Source: Protonemura montana (lineage: Eukaryota > Arthropoda > Insecta > Plecoptera > Nemouridae). From it: 64,000 nucleotides of DNA. Position numbers and translations under genes: made by a program. Below the pieces are notes generated by a model. That model searched no databases. It was not told where the DNA came from and worked only from the letters and a program-made list of their open reading frames with translations. Shown here one piece after another: positions 34,795 through 47,800 of the stretch (position 1 is its first letter; each line of letters opens with the position of its first letter). Location of the stretch: NCBI GenBank assembly GCA_947568835.1, contig OX387611.1:4220001-4284000 (forward strand). The letters are read 5' to 3'.

Positions 34795-35770
34795 TTTCGA
34801 TTCAGAACACTGCGCTTGGTCAGGTATTAGATGGGCGACCATCATACACATGACCAGTTCTGTTTGGGAGAGAGGCTGGAGGGTTGAAAGTCAAGCAACA
34901 CTGCGCTGGATCAGGTATTGGATGGGTGACCATCATACACATGACCAGTTCTGTTCGGGATAGAGGTTGGAGGGATGAAAGTTAAGCAACACTGCGCTGG
35001 GTCAGGTATTGGATGGGTGACCATCATACACATGACCAGTTCTGTTCGGGATAGAGGTTGGAGGGATGAAAGTTAAACAACACTGCGCTGAGTCAGGTAT
35101 TGGATGGGTGACCATCATACACATGACCAGTTCTGTTTGGGAGAGAGGTTGGTGGGATGAAAGTTAAGCAACACTGCGCTGGGTCAGGTATTGGATGGGT
35201 GACCATCACACAAATGATCAGTTCTGTTCGGGAGAGAGGTTGGAGGGATGAAAGTTAAGCAACACTGCGCTGGGTCAGGTATTGGATGGGTGACTATCAT
35301 ACACATGACCAGTTTGGTTCGGGAGAGAGGTTGGAGGGATGAAAGTTAAGCAACACTGCGCTGGGTCAGGTATTGGATGGGTGACCATCACACACATGAC
35401 CAGTTCTGTTCGGGAGAGAGGCTGGAGGGATGAAAGTTAAACAACACTGCGCTGGGACAGGTATTGGATGGGTGACCATCATACACATGACCAGTTCTGT
35501 TCGGGATAGAGGTTGGAGGGATGAAAGTTAAGCAACACTGCGCTGGGTCAGGTATTGGATGGGTGACCATCATACACATGACCAGTTCTGTTCGGGATAG
35601 AGGTTGGAGGGATGAAAGTTAAGCAACACTGCGCTGGGTCAGGTATTGGATGGGTGACTATCATACACATGACCAGTTTTGTTCGGGAGAGAGGTTGGAG
35701 GAATGAAAGTTAAGCAACACTGCGCTGGGACAGGTATGGGATGGGTGAACATTATACACATGACTAGCTC
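34795..35770 (+). mobile_element. 5S-derived SINE array only, about 10.5 units
   Basis: Starts in the 5S part (AACACTGCGCTTGGTCAGG) and ends after a last box C (ATGGGTGAACATTATACACA). No head, body or tail. Confidence 0.95.
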
Positions 35771-36849
35771 TGAAAACACAACCAATAAATTAAAATTGTT
35801 TATCAGGCAATATAAATTAAACTTAAAAATGAATTTTAGTGTTTTTTAAAGTGTACCAGAGTTGGATTTTAAAAAATAATAACAAAAAAATGTAATTTGT
35901 ATACAAATAAAATGTATTACAATATAATCTAACGGAAGTCAGCCAAGAAATTGACCTACTTTGCAAAGAAAATAATCCGCACAATCTTGCTCCAAAAACT
36001 ATCCACCCTTGTCTTTGATCTTCTACGTTGCAACCGCACTGAGTTTGAGCCGAGACCTGCCTAAAGGCGAACAAGAACCCTCTTATGCAGGGTGGTCCAC
36101 TGCTTCCATATCCACACCTTGCATTTTCAAGAGAGTGAAAGGTACCGCCCTTCGAAAAACCCATGCGCTGCATCAAAATCATCCCCTATTGTCTGGAGAT
36201 CACGTGACTTGGGCCTATTGTTGGATTGCGTGTGGTCAAAGGCAGCTGTAGGGCGGTCATTGTTGGTGTGCCATTGTGTGAGGAGTGATTTTTAGGTGGC
36301 GTGAACGCGGTGGTCATCACGTTTTTTGGTTTTTGGCATCTTTAAATTGTTAATTTCTAAGCTGTACTGTTTGGTTGCATAGGAGATAAAAAATTTCTGA
36401 CAAAATTTGCAGAAGTATACATGCTATATATCAATTTATTTTCGTAAATATATTTTTTTTTGTGTTTTCTTTAAATAACCACAGTCAATGCAAGTAAATT
36501 TGCTAATTTCCTTTTTTCAAAAATTTGTGTTGCTCGGTTCCAGTGATTTTTTTCAGGGCGAATCAAAAATTAAAGCTTTAACGCTGATCCTATGACAGTA
36601 ACTCAAATCGAAAATACTGACAAAGATTTGAATTTAATATCAACTAAACAACAACAATAAACACTTTAAAACAACAATAAAATGAAACAATACATATTCC
36701 ACTACCTTTATAGATTTTTACAGAAGGTTAAGCAAAAATAGAATTCAACAATAGCTAGGTTTCAACAATCAACGAATTTGGGCTCGCGCTATGGTGTTCA
36801 AAAGTCAAAATTGTATTTAAGAAAGATCCTAACAAATATTTTACCAAAA
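35771..36849. other. No supported gene; GC-richer patch at 35990-36260
   Basis: The patch has open frames on both strands (about 120 codons on minus) and one TCACGTGA at 36199-36206. I see no recognisable domain or splice structure. Confidence 0.4.
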
Positions 36850-37525
36850 TGACAGCTGGCCTGCGGCACTGGTCTAATGGCGTCGGTGAATGAGCGGATG
36901 ATGATGAACCTAACCTAGCATAGACGGGAAGAGGGGAAACCTGGTGCCGGCACGTAGCCTACTCCTGTCGAAAACCAAGGGGATCGCCGGCTTAACGTCC
37001 CTTCCGAAGGACGGTACAACGGGAACAACAGGATTCCTCCACAAATCCATGCTGTCGAGAGGTTGATAAGCAAGGCGAGTGAAGTTGATGTACTAACTTT
37101 CATCCCACCAACCTCTCTCCCGATCAGAACTGGTCATGTGTATGATGGTCATCCATCCAATACCTGACTCAGCACAGTGTTGCTAAATTTTCATCCCTCC
37201 AACCTCTCTCCCGAACAGAACTGGTCATGTGTATGATGATCACCCATCCAATACCTGACCCAGCGCAGTGTTGCTTAACTTTCATCCCTCCAACCTCTCT
37301 CCCGAACAGAACTGGTCATGTGTATGATGGTCATCCATCCAATACCTGACCCAGCGCAGTGTTGCTTAACTTTCATCCCTCCAACCTCTCTCCCGAACAG
37401 AACTGGTCATGTGTAAGATGGTCACCCATCCAATACCTGACCCAGTGCAGTGTTGCTTAACTTTCATCCCTCCAACCTCTATCCCGAACAGAACTGGTCA
37501 TGTGTAAGATGGTCACCAATCCAAC
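36850..37525 (-). mobile_element. 5S-derived SINE, body and about 5 units
   Basis: Minus strand: tail part from CTGCGGCACTGG (36861), body to about 37095, then about five units to 37525. The extreme tail and the head are missing. Confidence 0.93.
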
Positions 37526-38194
37526 CCAACATCTTTCAAGGTGGTGCTCAAAAATCTCTGAAGAAAATTACACCAATAAAACAAAAATGTAATGAAATTA
37601 TTTAACCTCCATTATAAATCAGGTTTGGTCTATTAGATTAGAAAGCTTAGGTTCATTATTATGTTATTTACATATTATGAGGGCATGTCACTATAGTATT
37701 GTGATTGGTTATAACTGGTTGGTATAATTACTTGAATAATTAGCACAACATGCTTCAATATAGAAATTAGCCTGCTCCAAGCACAAAATTCCTTTCATGA
37801 CCAAATTTTTGAATAAATTAACGTTGAAAACAACAGATGCTACGATTTTTAGCGAATTTAAGATCTAGGCTAACTTTGTAAAGATGTCAACGATGTAGCT
37901 ATGATTGACGGTTTTTTTTTACATTTTCTGTGAAATGGAACGAAATTAGAATATTTCATTAGGTTTTAATGAAATAATAATGTGTTGTTGGTCGTCTTTG
38001 ATGTGGATTTGCTTTTAATAGCTAATAAATCAGGAATTTGCAATGAAATCGTCTAAGTTAAGTATTGAATTGCCTTGACGAGTGCAGGTTGGGTGGTCGT
38101 GGTTTTGAACAAAGCCTAAACCACCATTATCACATCACCGGGACAAATTTAAGGCTGCCACAAGGCACTGTCGATTTTGTGTTGAGAAATTTGA
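37526..38194. other. No recognised feature
   Basis: AT-rich. Confidence 0.5.
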
Positions 38195-38415
38195 TTTCGT
38201 TTTTCTCGCAGATTACTCTAATTTAAGACTGGTTTACGCCCAATTAATCTTTATTGATGATAATAATGCAGCGAGTCATAATTATTTAATTGTAGAGATT
38301 TGTTAAAAAGGACGGTCGCAAACGCCATTGGGTGGCACCTACCGTTACCACGTGTCGCCGGTCTCGTTTGCTCAACAGAAATTAAAAAATTAGCACTGGA
38401 ACTCTGAATATAGTT
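38195..38415 (-). mobile_element. Element E, single-unit copy
   Basis: Reverse of E: CTCGCAGATTACTCTAATTT, AATTAAT, then GGTGGCACCTACCGTTACC, ACGTGTCGCCGG, CTCGTTTGCTCAAC. Confidence 0.85.
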
Positions 38416-38886
38416 AGAAACTTAATGGTTATTTGGATGTTGTTTGGGATACGTTTAGGATAAGAAAAAAAATCAAAATTTAAAATATAGTTTGATTTTT
38501 TTTAATCAATAATATATAAATTGCATTTAACATAAATTCAGGTATATAGTTGTATTTAAATATATAAATATTGTACAATTTTTTTCTCTATATGTAGTTT
38601 AAAACATAAGCAATGCTTAAACCAAATAAAAGAAAGAACTTAGATTGATTGGAAGACAAAGTGATTGTTGCTGTATAGCAAAGGCACTTCATTAAAATTA
38701 AAAATAAGTTTACACAAAAATTTACAACAAAAAAAAAGAAGATATTTATAAACAATTTTTTTTTACAGAGTACGCAACAGATTTAACTCTCTCCACCGAA
38801 ATAATCTGTTGATAAAAATCGATCCCAACAGAGATAAAAAAATTAAAAAAAAAATACATACATAAAGAGACGGCTTCTATTCTTTC
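38416..38886. other. AT-rich stretch before the possible leader ORF
   Basis: Long A/T runs; nothing supported before the promoter-like motifs at 38861-38892. Confidence 0.45.
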
Positions 38887-38930
38887 TCAGTCTTAACCGA
38901 CAAGCTTATTATTTTCAAATCAATTTCAAG

Positions 38931-39023
38931 ATGATAAAAAAGATGAAACTCTTTCATCATGTTGCTTTTGTTGTTCCCGCTTGTGTGAGTCTTGTTGCTA
39001 TGGCGAGAACCCAAGTCATCTAA
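38931..39023 (+). CDS. Possible leader-peptide ORF or first exon of a secreted-protein gene
   Basis: A 30-codon ORF (MIKKMKLFHHVAFVVPACVS then LVAMARTQVI) with a basic start and hydrophobic core, like a signal peptide. Upstream is TCAGTC (38887-38892), a good insect initiator, with CATAAA about 26 nt before it. A GTGAGT inside the ORF (after ...VVPAC) could be a splice donor, making this a first exon. No downstream exon was identified. Could be chance in AT-rich DNA. Confidence 0.25.
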   Translation: MIKKMKLFHHVAFVVPACVSLVAMARTQVI

Positions 39024-39725
39024 CCAAGGAATGTATCAAGGAAAATCATCGTCTAATGATCTGGCATCAGTATGGGCTTGTGAGATCATCTACTTGCTCG
39101 TTAGCTTTCAGCTTCTGCAATGCTATACGCCGACCGGATCCACACAGTCTTTAAAGATGAGGTTTTTACAGAATTTTCAGGTCTTTCGATGACAGTGATA
39201 ACAACTCTACCCCAAATTGATTGGGCTTCAACTCTGCTTTGGATATCTGACACCAAATACATTACTTTAGTAACATAACAGGTCTATCATGTATGATAAT
39301 TCTTACAGTTTTAGGGTCAAAATTTAGAAAAATTCGAATTAAAATCACAAATCTCTATCGAAGAAGCTTCTTTTATCTATTAAGTTCAAATTAAAAACGC
39401 AAAATAATCATATTTTCCAAAAGCCCTTTCACGGAATGTCCAATCTCGTTTACGATGTTAAATTTTCTTTTTTTATTTCAATTATAAGTCAGTCTGTTCG
39501 TAATAACTACTCGTTGCCCCTAGCTAGCTCATCTCACGATCTAATAACGTTACAGGGTGCCGACGGTTGCTAGGATACTAACGAACGGTAGGTTGATTAG
39601 CGGCAATGACTGGCTCATAACAGCTAAATTAACACCGCCGTCTTCGGCTCATTATTGGCCTCATTATGTACCTCATTTCAGTACAAAGCAAAGAAGAATA
39701 ATCAGAATAAAAAGTATATATGGTT
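39024..39725. other. No recognised feature
   Basis: Nothing supported. Confidence 0.5.
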
Positions 39726-40135
39726 GTCTTCGTAAAGGAGTGGACACACGCCGTCGCCTCTGTGCTGGACATTCCGTGACAGGGTGCTTGTTTCACTCCA
39801 CGCAAAGGAGCGGACACTCGCCGTCGCCTCTGTGCTGGACATTCCGTGACAGGATGCTTGTTTCGCTCCATGCAAAGGAGCGGACACTCGCCGTCACCTC
39901 TGTGCTGGACATTCCGTGACAGGGTGCTTGTTTCGCTCCACGCAAAGGAGCGGACACTCGCCGTCGCCTCTGTGCTGGACATTCCGTGACAGGATGCTTG
40001 TTTCGCTCCATGCAAAGAAGCGGACACTCGCCGTCGCCTCTGTGCTGGACATTCCGTGACAGGATGCTTGTTTCGCTCCATGCAAAGGAGCGGACACTCG
40101 CCGTCGCCTCTGTGCTGGACATTCCATGATACGTT
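39726..40135 (+). repeat. 70-bp minisatellite, about 6 units, downstream of hairy
   Basis: AAAGGAG-type starts at 39734, 39804, 39874, 39944, 40014 and 40084. Most units carry GCTCC and GGAGC around seven bases, a potential hairpin. Overlapping minus-strand frames here are repeat artefacts. Unrelated in sequence to the 70-bp array at 13.3 kb. Confidence 0.97.
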
Positions 40136-41090
40136 GTTTCGTGGGTGATTTAGCATAAACGCCTTTTTGCATACAAATATAATTCAAGTAAGTTTGGGAA
40201 TTTCGGCAAGTGCCCACTCCTTTGTTTCTGGTCGGTTTTATGTCGCGATTTAACCTCAAGGCGTGAGGTTACCTATGAAATTGAGTTCATTAAGCTTGGT
40301 TCACACAGACATTACTTCCTGGTTTCGACGTTTGTATTGTCATCGACCAAAACAGCTGCCTGATGGAAAATCACAGATGGGTGACATGACCCTTTTTTTA
40401 TTCCGATGTGCACGAATCTTCAATGTGCTCTACGGAAGTTAATTTTTTAAAGGCACCTCGGGAGTGCATGAGAGAACGTGATTCGGTTTTAACGAACTTG
40501 AGCCGCGAGCGCACGTTTCTGATTTCTTATACGCCGAGTCGGTAATTGACGTTGTGATTTGGACGTTTTTTTTTGCCTATGCCGGCACTGGCTATTCACG
40601 GTCGAGAGTGATTTTTAATTTTGAGGACGGTCTTTCTTACTAATGTCAGTTCACACCAAGAGTTTTTTTTGTTTTTTTTATTACTTTAGCCTCAAGTTAG
40701 ACAGTGTTAGGATGAGTTATTAAATTGCTGCCTTTTGAAAGTATCACATGGGACCGAATACAAAAGGGCTAGAATAAAAGATGAGCAGCCAATCACAGAT
40801 AGTGTTTGCAGACTTTTAGGGGTTGTTACCACAAATTACCTCGTAATGTATTGGGTCTGATTTGTAAATGTGGCCCACGAGGGACGTGAAATTCTTTAAA
40901 ATGGACACTTCTCAACTTGATGAAACTCAACAATAAACTTATTTAAAAATATATTCTCTCTGCTGTTGTAAAAAATATTCTGTTAGCTATTTCATTCAAA
41001 AACACTTTTATAATTACATAATTACATAATAACAAAATCTTTCATAACATTAAAAATTCTACAACCCTCTAAACAACATCAATAGCAAAT
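40136..41090. other. 3' flank and probable 3' UTR of hairy
   Basis: From about 40660 to 41090 this is probably 3' UTR. The rest is unannotated. AGCCAATCACAGAT near 40788 recurs loosely near 54884. Confidence 0.4.
40677..40682 (-). terminator. h: Possible poly(A) signal for hairy
   Basis: AATAAA on the minus strand about 410 nt after the hairy stop codon. No perfect AATAAA was seen nearer. Closer variants such as AATAAG could be used instead. Confidence 0.3.
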
Positions 41091-41843
41091 CTACCAAGGC
41101 CTCCAGACTCCATCCTCGTCCTGGATCTCTTCCGTTCTTTTCCTCATCACCAAAGAAATCGGCTTGTCCATTGGACTACATGGTCCTTCCTCTTCATAAC
41201 CATCATACTCTTCACTCGAACGCTCGTACACAGGACTTGTCGCTCTATCCCTTGAAGACACCGTGAGTCTTTCAAAGGCAACAGGACTCGAACAAGTGCT
41301 TGAACTGGCACTCGTCGACGACGCAGTCCTTTGGGGGATAGGTATCAGCATTGGAAGCGGGGACGACGAGTTCGAAGATGAACTCGGTGCTGGAGAAGTC
41401 GTTCTGAACTGATGCGTACTTCCGGACGGTAGTACAAGAGCAATATCACCATTCGGAAGTCTTGTAGGTACTAGTTGGAGACCCCCGGAAGTGGTACTGA
41501 AGTAAATCGAGGGATTCTGTTGTGGTGGCGCTTGTGTTTCGGGGTGTGGTAGTATGTGGACTTGCACGGACTGCGACGGAGTTTCTGTCGAGGTTGACGT
41601 CGGAGTTCCGGAGCCGTTGAGGCAGTTTGAAAGGTGGGTGAGGAGGCGTCTTCGGACGGGTGAGTCTAGACCTGGGAAACGGCCGACCTCGCCGGCACAT
41701 TCGGTGAATCCTGCTCGGAATTTGTTGACGACGGCTGGGTCTGAAGCGGCTGTCATGGCTACTTGTTGCCGTTGAAGGGTTTCTAGGTGTTTCACCGTCA
41801 TCTCGAGGATGTCGGCTTTCTCGAGCTTTGAATGTCTTGCGGG
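41091..41843 (-). CDS. h: hairy coding exon 3 (helix 2, Orange domain, WRPW)
   Basis: Starts after the acceptor CCACAG (41849-41844) with [20 protein letters not shown], which completes the HLH. It holds the Orange domain, the Ser/Thr/Pro-rich linker, PISLV and the C-terminal WRPW, then TAG at 41093-41091. 250 codons plus stop. Confidence 0.97.
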   Translation of the reverse strand, partial: PARHSKLEKADILEMTVKHLETLQRQQVAMTAASDPAVVNKFRAGFTECAGEVGRFPGLDSPVRRRLLTHLSNCLNGSGTPTSTSTETPSQSVQVHILPHPETQAPPQQNPSIYFSTTSGGLQLVPTRLPNGDIALVLPSGSTHQFRTTSPAPSSSSNSSSPLPMLIPIPQRTASSTSASSSTCSSPVAFERLTVSSRDRATSPVYERSSEEYDGYEEEGPCSPMDKPISLVMRKRTEEIQDEDGVWRPW

Positions 41844-44800
41844 CTGTGGACAAAAGATTTACAAGAATTAGATTTGTGTGTTCAATGGTATGATGATTAA
41901 ACGTAAGGCAACATTTTGTCGCCTTGACCTACGATATTAATTGATTGATTTCTGAATAGATTTGTGGTGTTTAACGACACATTGTCTCTGTGGCAGTGGT
42001 CTAATGGAGGCAGCGAATAAGCTACTCCTGTCGAAGAGCACCACGGGAACCACCGGCTTAAATTCCCCTCCAAACGACGGTGCAACAAAAACTTGAGGTT
42101 CTTCGCTAATCAATCCTGTTTAGAGATTGATAAGAAAAGCGAGTGAAATGGTTATTTATGTGAAGTCGATTCCTCGAACCTCTCTCCCGAATAAAATAAG
42201 CTGCAACCAGTTTAAAGTCCTTTCCAAAGGACAAGTTTGTTTTACCGCGAGTATAACGACAGATGAAAGCAATGTTGAAAAATGTGCACATTTTTTGGAA
42301 ATATCTAAGGTTGTTCTAAAAGATAAGTTTCGAGCAACGGCGGCGACATCTTGCTATTTTAATTAGTCATCGAGTATTCCAAAAACTCGTGTACATCATG
42401 TTCTAATTTTTTAACATGTCTAGAAGTGAATGTTTAGCTATGAAACATGTTAGCTGTCTGAATTGATTGATTGGGCTTCGTTGCCGAATGTATTACCTTG
42501 CATTGGCAATTATATTTTTGATGTGTTATATTCCGGGCGGGTTTGTGATTTGGCGACACAGTTTAGATGGTCGAGTCAAGACAGATTGAAATCTTAACAC
42601 TTGGGAATGAACATGAATCGAATAAAGATCCTTTTAATTGTCAATTTTGAAAGGTAATGCACCTGAATTTTCGGAACGTACCATAGCTGTAGGCTGTACG
42701 GTGTTTTGAAAAGTAGTAATGGTTTTGAGGATCTTGTTTGCAATATTTGTTGAAACCACATTTTCAGTTCACGCAAAAATGTCCCCCTTCTTTCGTTGCT
42801 CGAGAGGAGCAACAATCTCTCGGCAATTATGTACAGGCATTTAAAGGTTTTTTTTTTCTGTCTTTTTTTTCCTCCAAGTTTTATTATTGCTCATCCATTA
42901 CGTCGCAATCTGGCGAGAACTTCTGGAATCCTAAACGCGTTCGTATTTTTATTATAGTTAATTTTTATTGCCTGGCATTTCGAAAAGACTGCGCAGTGTC
43001 TTCATGTTTTTTTTTTGTTGTTTTTTTTTTTGTAATAAAACACGCAGTCAAAAGGATCTGCCGTGGGATAGTTTTTTTTGTCCTTCAAAGAGAAATTTTA
43101 CGAAGATGTAATTTTGCAAAAAAATAAAAATGCTGCTAGCAATTTTCTGAAGCGCATTTTTAATAGTTTTTTTTCCGTTTGTTTTAATGGCTGTAAAGAA
43201 TTTTGCGAATGCAATGCAAGTCTTACGCCTGCGCTTTGTGTAGGAGAAGTTTTTTTAAAAAAAACGGAGAAAATTAAAATGGCAATTTATATACATTTTT
43301 GGTTCAGGTTTTAAGCATTTACGCATTTTTTTTTTCGGTGAGGGGCTCTTGTCGAGGTCTTTAAAGGTTATGACAAACATTGCAGCGACTTTTGTCTCAA
43401 GAAACTTTTCGAATATCCGATCCTAAAATATCCTAAAAATTTTCATCAACCTTACCTTACATTTTCAAAGTTAGTGCAATTTTATTTCATCAACGGCTTA
43501 ACAACTACCCCAGCAAGTCAGGGGTGGCTAATAATCTTACTTTCAAAAGAAAACAGCAGACGTTTTTAAGAAGAAACTTACATCTTTCTTCATTGCGTCG
43601 AGGATCAGCGTCTTCAGCTCGTTCAGACAGTTGTTGATTCGTGCCCGACGTCGCTTTTCCATTATCGGTTTGTTGCTCTGTAAACAATAAGAACACAATG
43701 TAAGTCAGCGATAGTCTTAAAATGTTAAGCAACACTGCGCTGTGTTAGGTATTGGATGGGTGACCATCATACACATGACCAGTTCTGTTTGGGAGAGAGG
43801 TTGGAGGGATGAAAGTTAAGCAACACTGCGCTGGGTCAGGTATTGGATGGGTGACCATCATACACATGACCAGTTCTGTTCGGGAGAGAGGTTGGAGGGA
43901 TGAAAGTTAAGCAACACTGCGCTGAGACAGGTATTGGATGGGTGACCATCATACACATGACCAGTTCTGTTCGGGAGAGAGGTTGGAGGGATGAAACTTA
44001 AGCAACATTGCGCTGAGTCAGGTATTGGATGGGTGACCATCATACACATGACCAGTTCTGTTCGGGAGAGAGGTTGGAGGGATGAAAGTTAAGCAACACT
44101 GCGCTGAGTCAGGTTCTGGATGGATGACCATCATACACATGACCAGTTCTGTTCGGGAGAGAGGTCGAAGGGATGAAAGTTAAGCAACACTGCGCTGAGT
44201 CAGGTTCTGGATGGATGACCATCATACACATGACCAGTTCTGTTCGGGTGAGAGGTTGGAGGGATGAAAGTTAAGCAACACTGCGCTGAGCCAGGTATTG
44301 GATGGGTGACACAAAAAATGTTGAAAATCTTAAAAGAGGGGAAAAATTAATCAGAATTTTTATCAAAACAATGTCAAAAGATATTGCACGTGTTTTTCTG
44401 AAAAAATCACGCAATCACGAAAAACTGGCGTGCGTTAAAATAAGTGAGTGGCACGTGACATCATCTGGCGTCGATAAGGAAGGGTCGGCGCCGGGTCGGG
44501 TCAGTCGCCAACGAGGCCACTAAGTACATTCGGTTTTTTTGGAGTTTGCCCCCCCGAAAGTGATAAGCGATCACGCTCGTATTAAAAATAAGTTGTTTTT
44601 TTGTTTTGTTTTCGGTGTCTGGAAATGACATAATATTTCATTTTGCTATTCTGTTTTTAAGAATTAAAATCTTCTTATTTTTATATTACATCTACATAGA
44701 CTTTGTGGATAGTTGTAAAAAATGCTAGCTATAATTGAATTATGTAAAAATATCTTTTAATTTAAACGATTGCAAGACTTTTTTTGAATAATTTTACGAA

Positions 44801-47800
44801 CTTATTTAATTAGTGGTAAAGACATTTACTTCTTATCTATTTAAAATAATTCCCAACATTTTTATAACTGCTAGAAAAATTCTTTCTACTCTGCTTTATA
44901 CTTTAAATTCTGCTCGAAAAACAAAACGATTTAGCACGACAGACGGTTTAGAGCAAAAAGAAAAATGACGGAAATCATGATTTGTAATTTTTTTTTTAAA
45001 TGACAGTCAGACCACATGTTATCCCAAAACGATTTGCAAGAAAACTATATTCACTCGCTGAAAGAATTTGATTATTTGCTTTGACATATCACAAAAAAAC
45101 TGTCAAATCTTTACGCCCATGGGTGACATATTCAAGCAATTATTTTCAAATCGAAGAACTTGTAAACCTTATCAGCCGGGATAAAATCAGCAGAAAACAT
45201 TACCTATAAATTGATTCCTATAAAACCTCACCTAACTTTAATCAACAAACTCTACAATGCAATCTAACATTCGTCGAACATAAACCAAGCCTGAAGCCAG
45301 ACAGAAAAATAGCCACGATAAATCAGAGACGTCTGCAAGGATTGTGAACTTCTTGTGCATAACTCGAATAGGTATTGGATCAACCATTGCAGAAATCTAG
45401 CCTCGGGCTGTTCGACCGAATGCAGGTGTTCACAAAATTCACGGTCACTCCTTCCTGCACGAAGCGTGCTCGTCTAAGATATATAAGTACTTAGCAATTG
45501 CAATATGTGTAATGCAGTGTACTTACTAACTTGCATTTTATGTTAGCTGTATGAACTGGTTAGACAGCAAATAATAAAAAATCTGGTCGTCTGTATCCAT
45601 AGTGATTATGGAATTATTATGAGTGACTCTATGGTGTGAATATGCAATTGAGAACATGTTAATTACCTTGATGAGATGTTTAATGACTTCATTTGAAATT
45701 GTAGGCTAGTTTTGATGTCAGTTTTTGACGGTATTGGTGGTTGTAAAAATTTGTATTCGGCAATGTGGTTTATGGTTAAGTCGTAAACATGACTCTGATC
45801 TCAAGAATTTTTTTTTTTTTTTTTAAGTAAAGTGGTTTTGGTGAAATTTTATAAGTTTCTTAAGACGTTCTCGAAACCTAAAACTTTAATAGTTTATTTA
45901 AAGGGTAAAGAATTAAATTTTTCAACACTCGAAACGACGGTGGCTCTATCTGCTAGCATCCTCAATTTTTGTCGCAATGCAGTAATTTGGTGGTTATTTT
46001 TGGCGAGTACAGTTCAACATTATGGTTTTGTTAGTTTGGTCTTTAATTCACAGGATTTTATTTTATTTTTGTTTTATTTTGGCAAACTTTTACACCTTTT
46101 TAAATTGCGTGCTAAGCTATGGTGAGCCCACCCCATGCTAAAGCAACATTTGAATTCGACCTGAGGCCCCACTTTAAGGCCCACTTCATAATGCACACGA
46201 CCCATTGCGTTTTACGACCGCAAGATGCATTTTATTGCAATTCGTGTTGCGTTCTAAAGATGCAATCATTGATAATTGTGCACATTTTTTTTCAACAATC
46301 TACGCAAGTTGGCAAGTAATGGAACACTTTTACGTTCGTGGCTGTTGGTGAGAGACCGTTTTTTTTTTTATCGCTTTTAGCTAATGTTTAGTGAGAGAAC
46401 AGCAATTACTTGGCAAGGTAATTTTTTTTCTCTCTGTTTTCAGTGGGTATTAATCACAATAAACAAAAATTGAAAAAATTTGATAAACTTAGAGCCAGTT
46501 TTAAATCTTCCAATTAAACTATTAGCTACTCATCTCCGTGGTCACAGTCAATCAGTTAATTTTAATTTTTCTCAATTTCCTGTCGCAGTTTTAAATGGAC
46601 ATTGTTAAATTGGGCCCAAGACAGCAATCTCGAATTTGACAAATATATGTTTAATTTTTTTTATTTTTAAATACATTCTTTAAACAGAAAAAACTACTTA
46701 TTTAAAACAGCCTTTGGGCGGATGGATATCAATTACTTTTTAAGTTGAATTAAAAATGAAAAAAAAAATATTTTTTTTTCAAATGATATTTAAATTCATA
46801 GCAAGTATTATGGTCGATTTAGAATTGATGCTCTTTTAAGTTAATAGGTAGTAACTTTTAATGATGATATCGTCAATGAAGAAAGCGTTCACGCACGCAC
46901 GCACATCAAGTATTCGCGGCGTGTGATATTAATACCAAGCATTTTATTGTTTATCATAAAATTTTCAAATTGCTTCCAGCATTTTTTTTTTTTTTTTTTT
47001 ATAATGCGAATTGCTAATTTCAAATCAGTAAGTATCACCATTCAAATATCTTTTATTTATATGGGGCAGGACAGCTAATTATGCAAGAGGATTAAAAAAA
47101 TAAACACCTGTCACATATATGTAAATCAATCCTAATCAACCACACTAATTCATGATTTAAACAATTTTGAAAAAAATGTTTCTAGAAAATTTTAAGTGGC
47201 CGTCCGAATTTTCTAGCCGTGTGAAATTTAAATGGACTCAATTTAAGACCGATTTCGCCACGTCCTTAGCAACAGCCGTGAACATCTTAAATCTCCCCTA
47301 AAGCAACCTGATTTTATGTCGTCGCGAAATTTATTCAAATCACGACTGGAGAAAAACACGTCAAATAATTAGAGCTGTCACGTTTTTTCTCACACCATCG
47401 CTGCTCAGAATTACAAACGGTGTCCACAGTCATTTTTAATTTCACACTCGACTTGCGAATAATTACATGAAATTACGCTGGCAAAGTCTTACTAAATCGG
47501 CGGAATGATCGGTTATTACCAGTAGTTATTACCCTTGTTTAGATTAAATACCAGGCTACTACAAGGTAGGTACGTGCAAAGACTGTTACAGTATTATCAA
47601 AGGCGTAACCAGTAGCGACGGTATTTTTTTCAAACATTTCCAGCGCTAATTTGATATGGTGAAAATGACAAGCGATCAGGAGGTCTATATTATTTTAATA
47701 AAGCTACAAGTTATAGACGAGAAAATAAAACAAAAACATTGACTTTCTCGAACGTTAAAGTTTCCAAAATGTTTTAGATTTTATTTCGGCTGCTATTTTC

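Noticed and set aside
39629-40259. Minus-strand frames up to 175 codons
   Set aside because: Produced by the 70-bp minisatellite with few stops; no other support.
41446-41853. 135-codon frame overlapping hairy exon 3
   Set aside because: Shadow frame of the hairy coding sequence; the WRPW frame is the real one.
47386-47394. Su(H) site in hairy intron 1 as evidence of Notch control
   Set aside because: Perfect 9-mer matches also occur elsewhere in the window (for example near 2770), as expected by chance.
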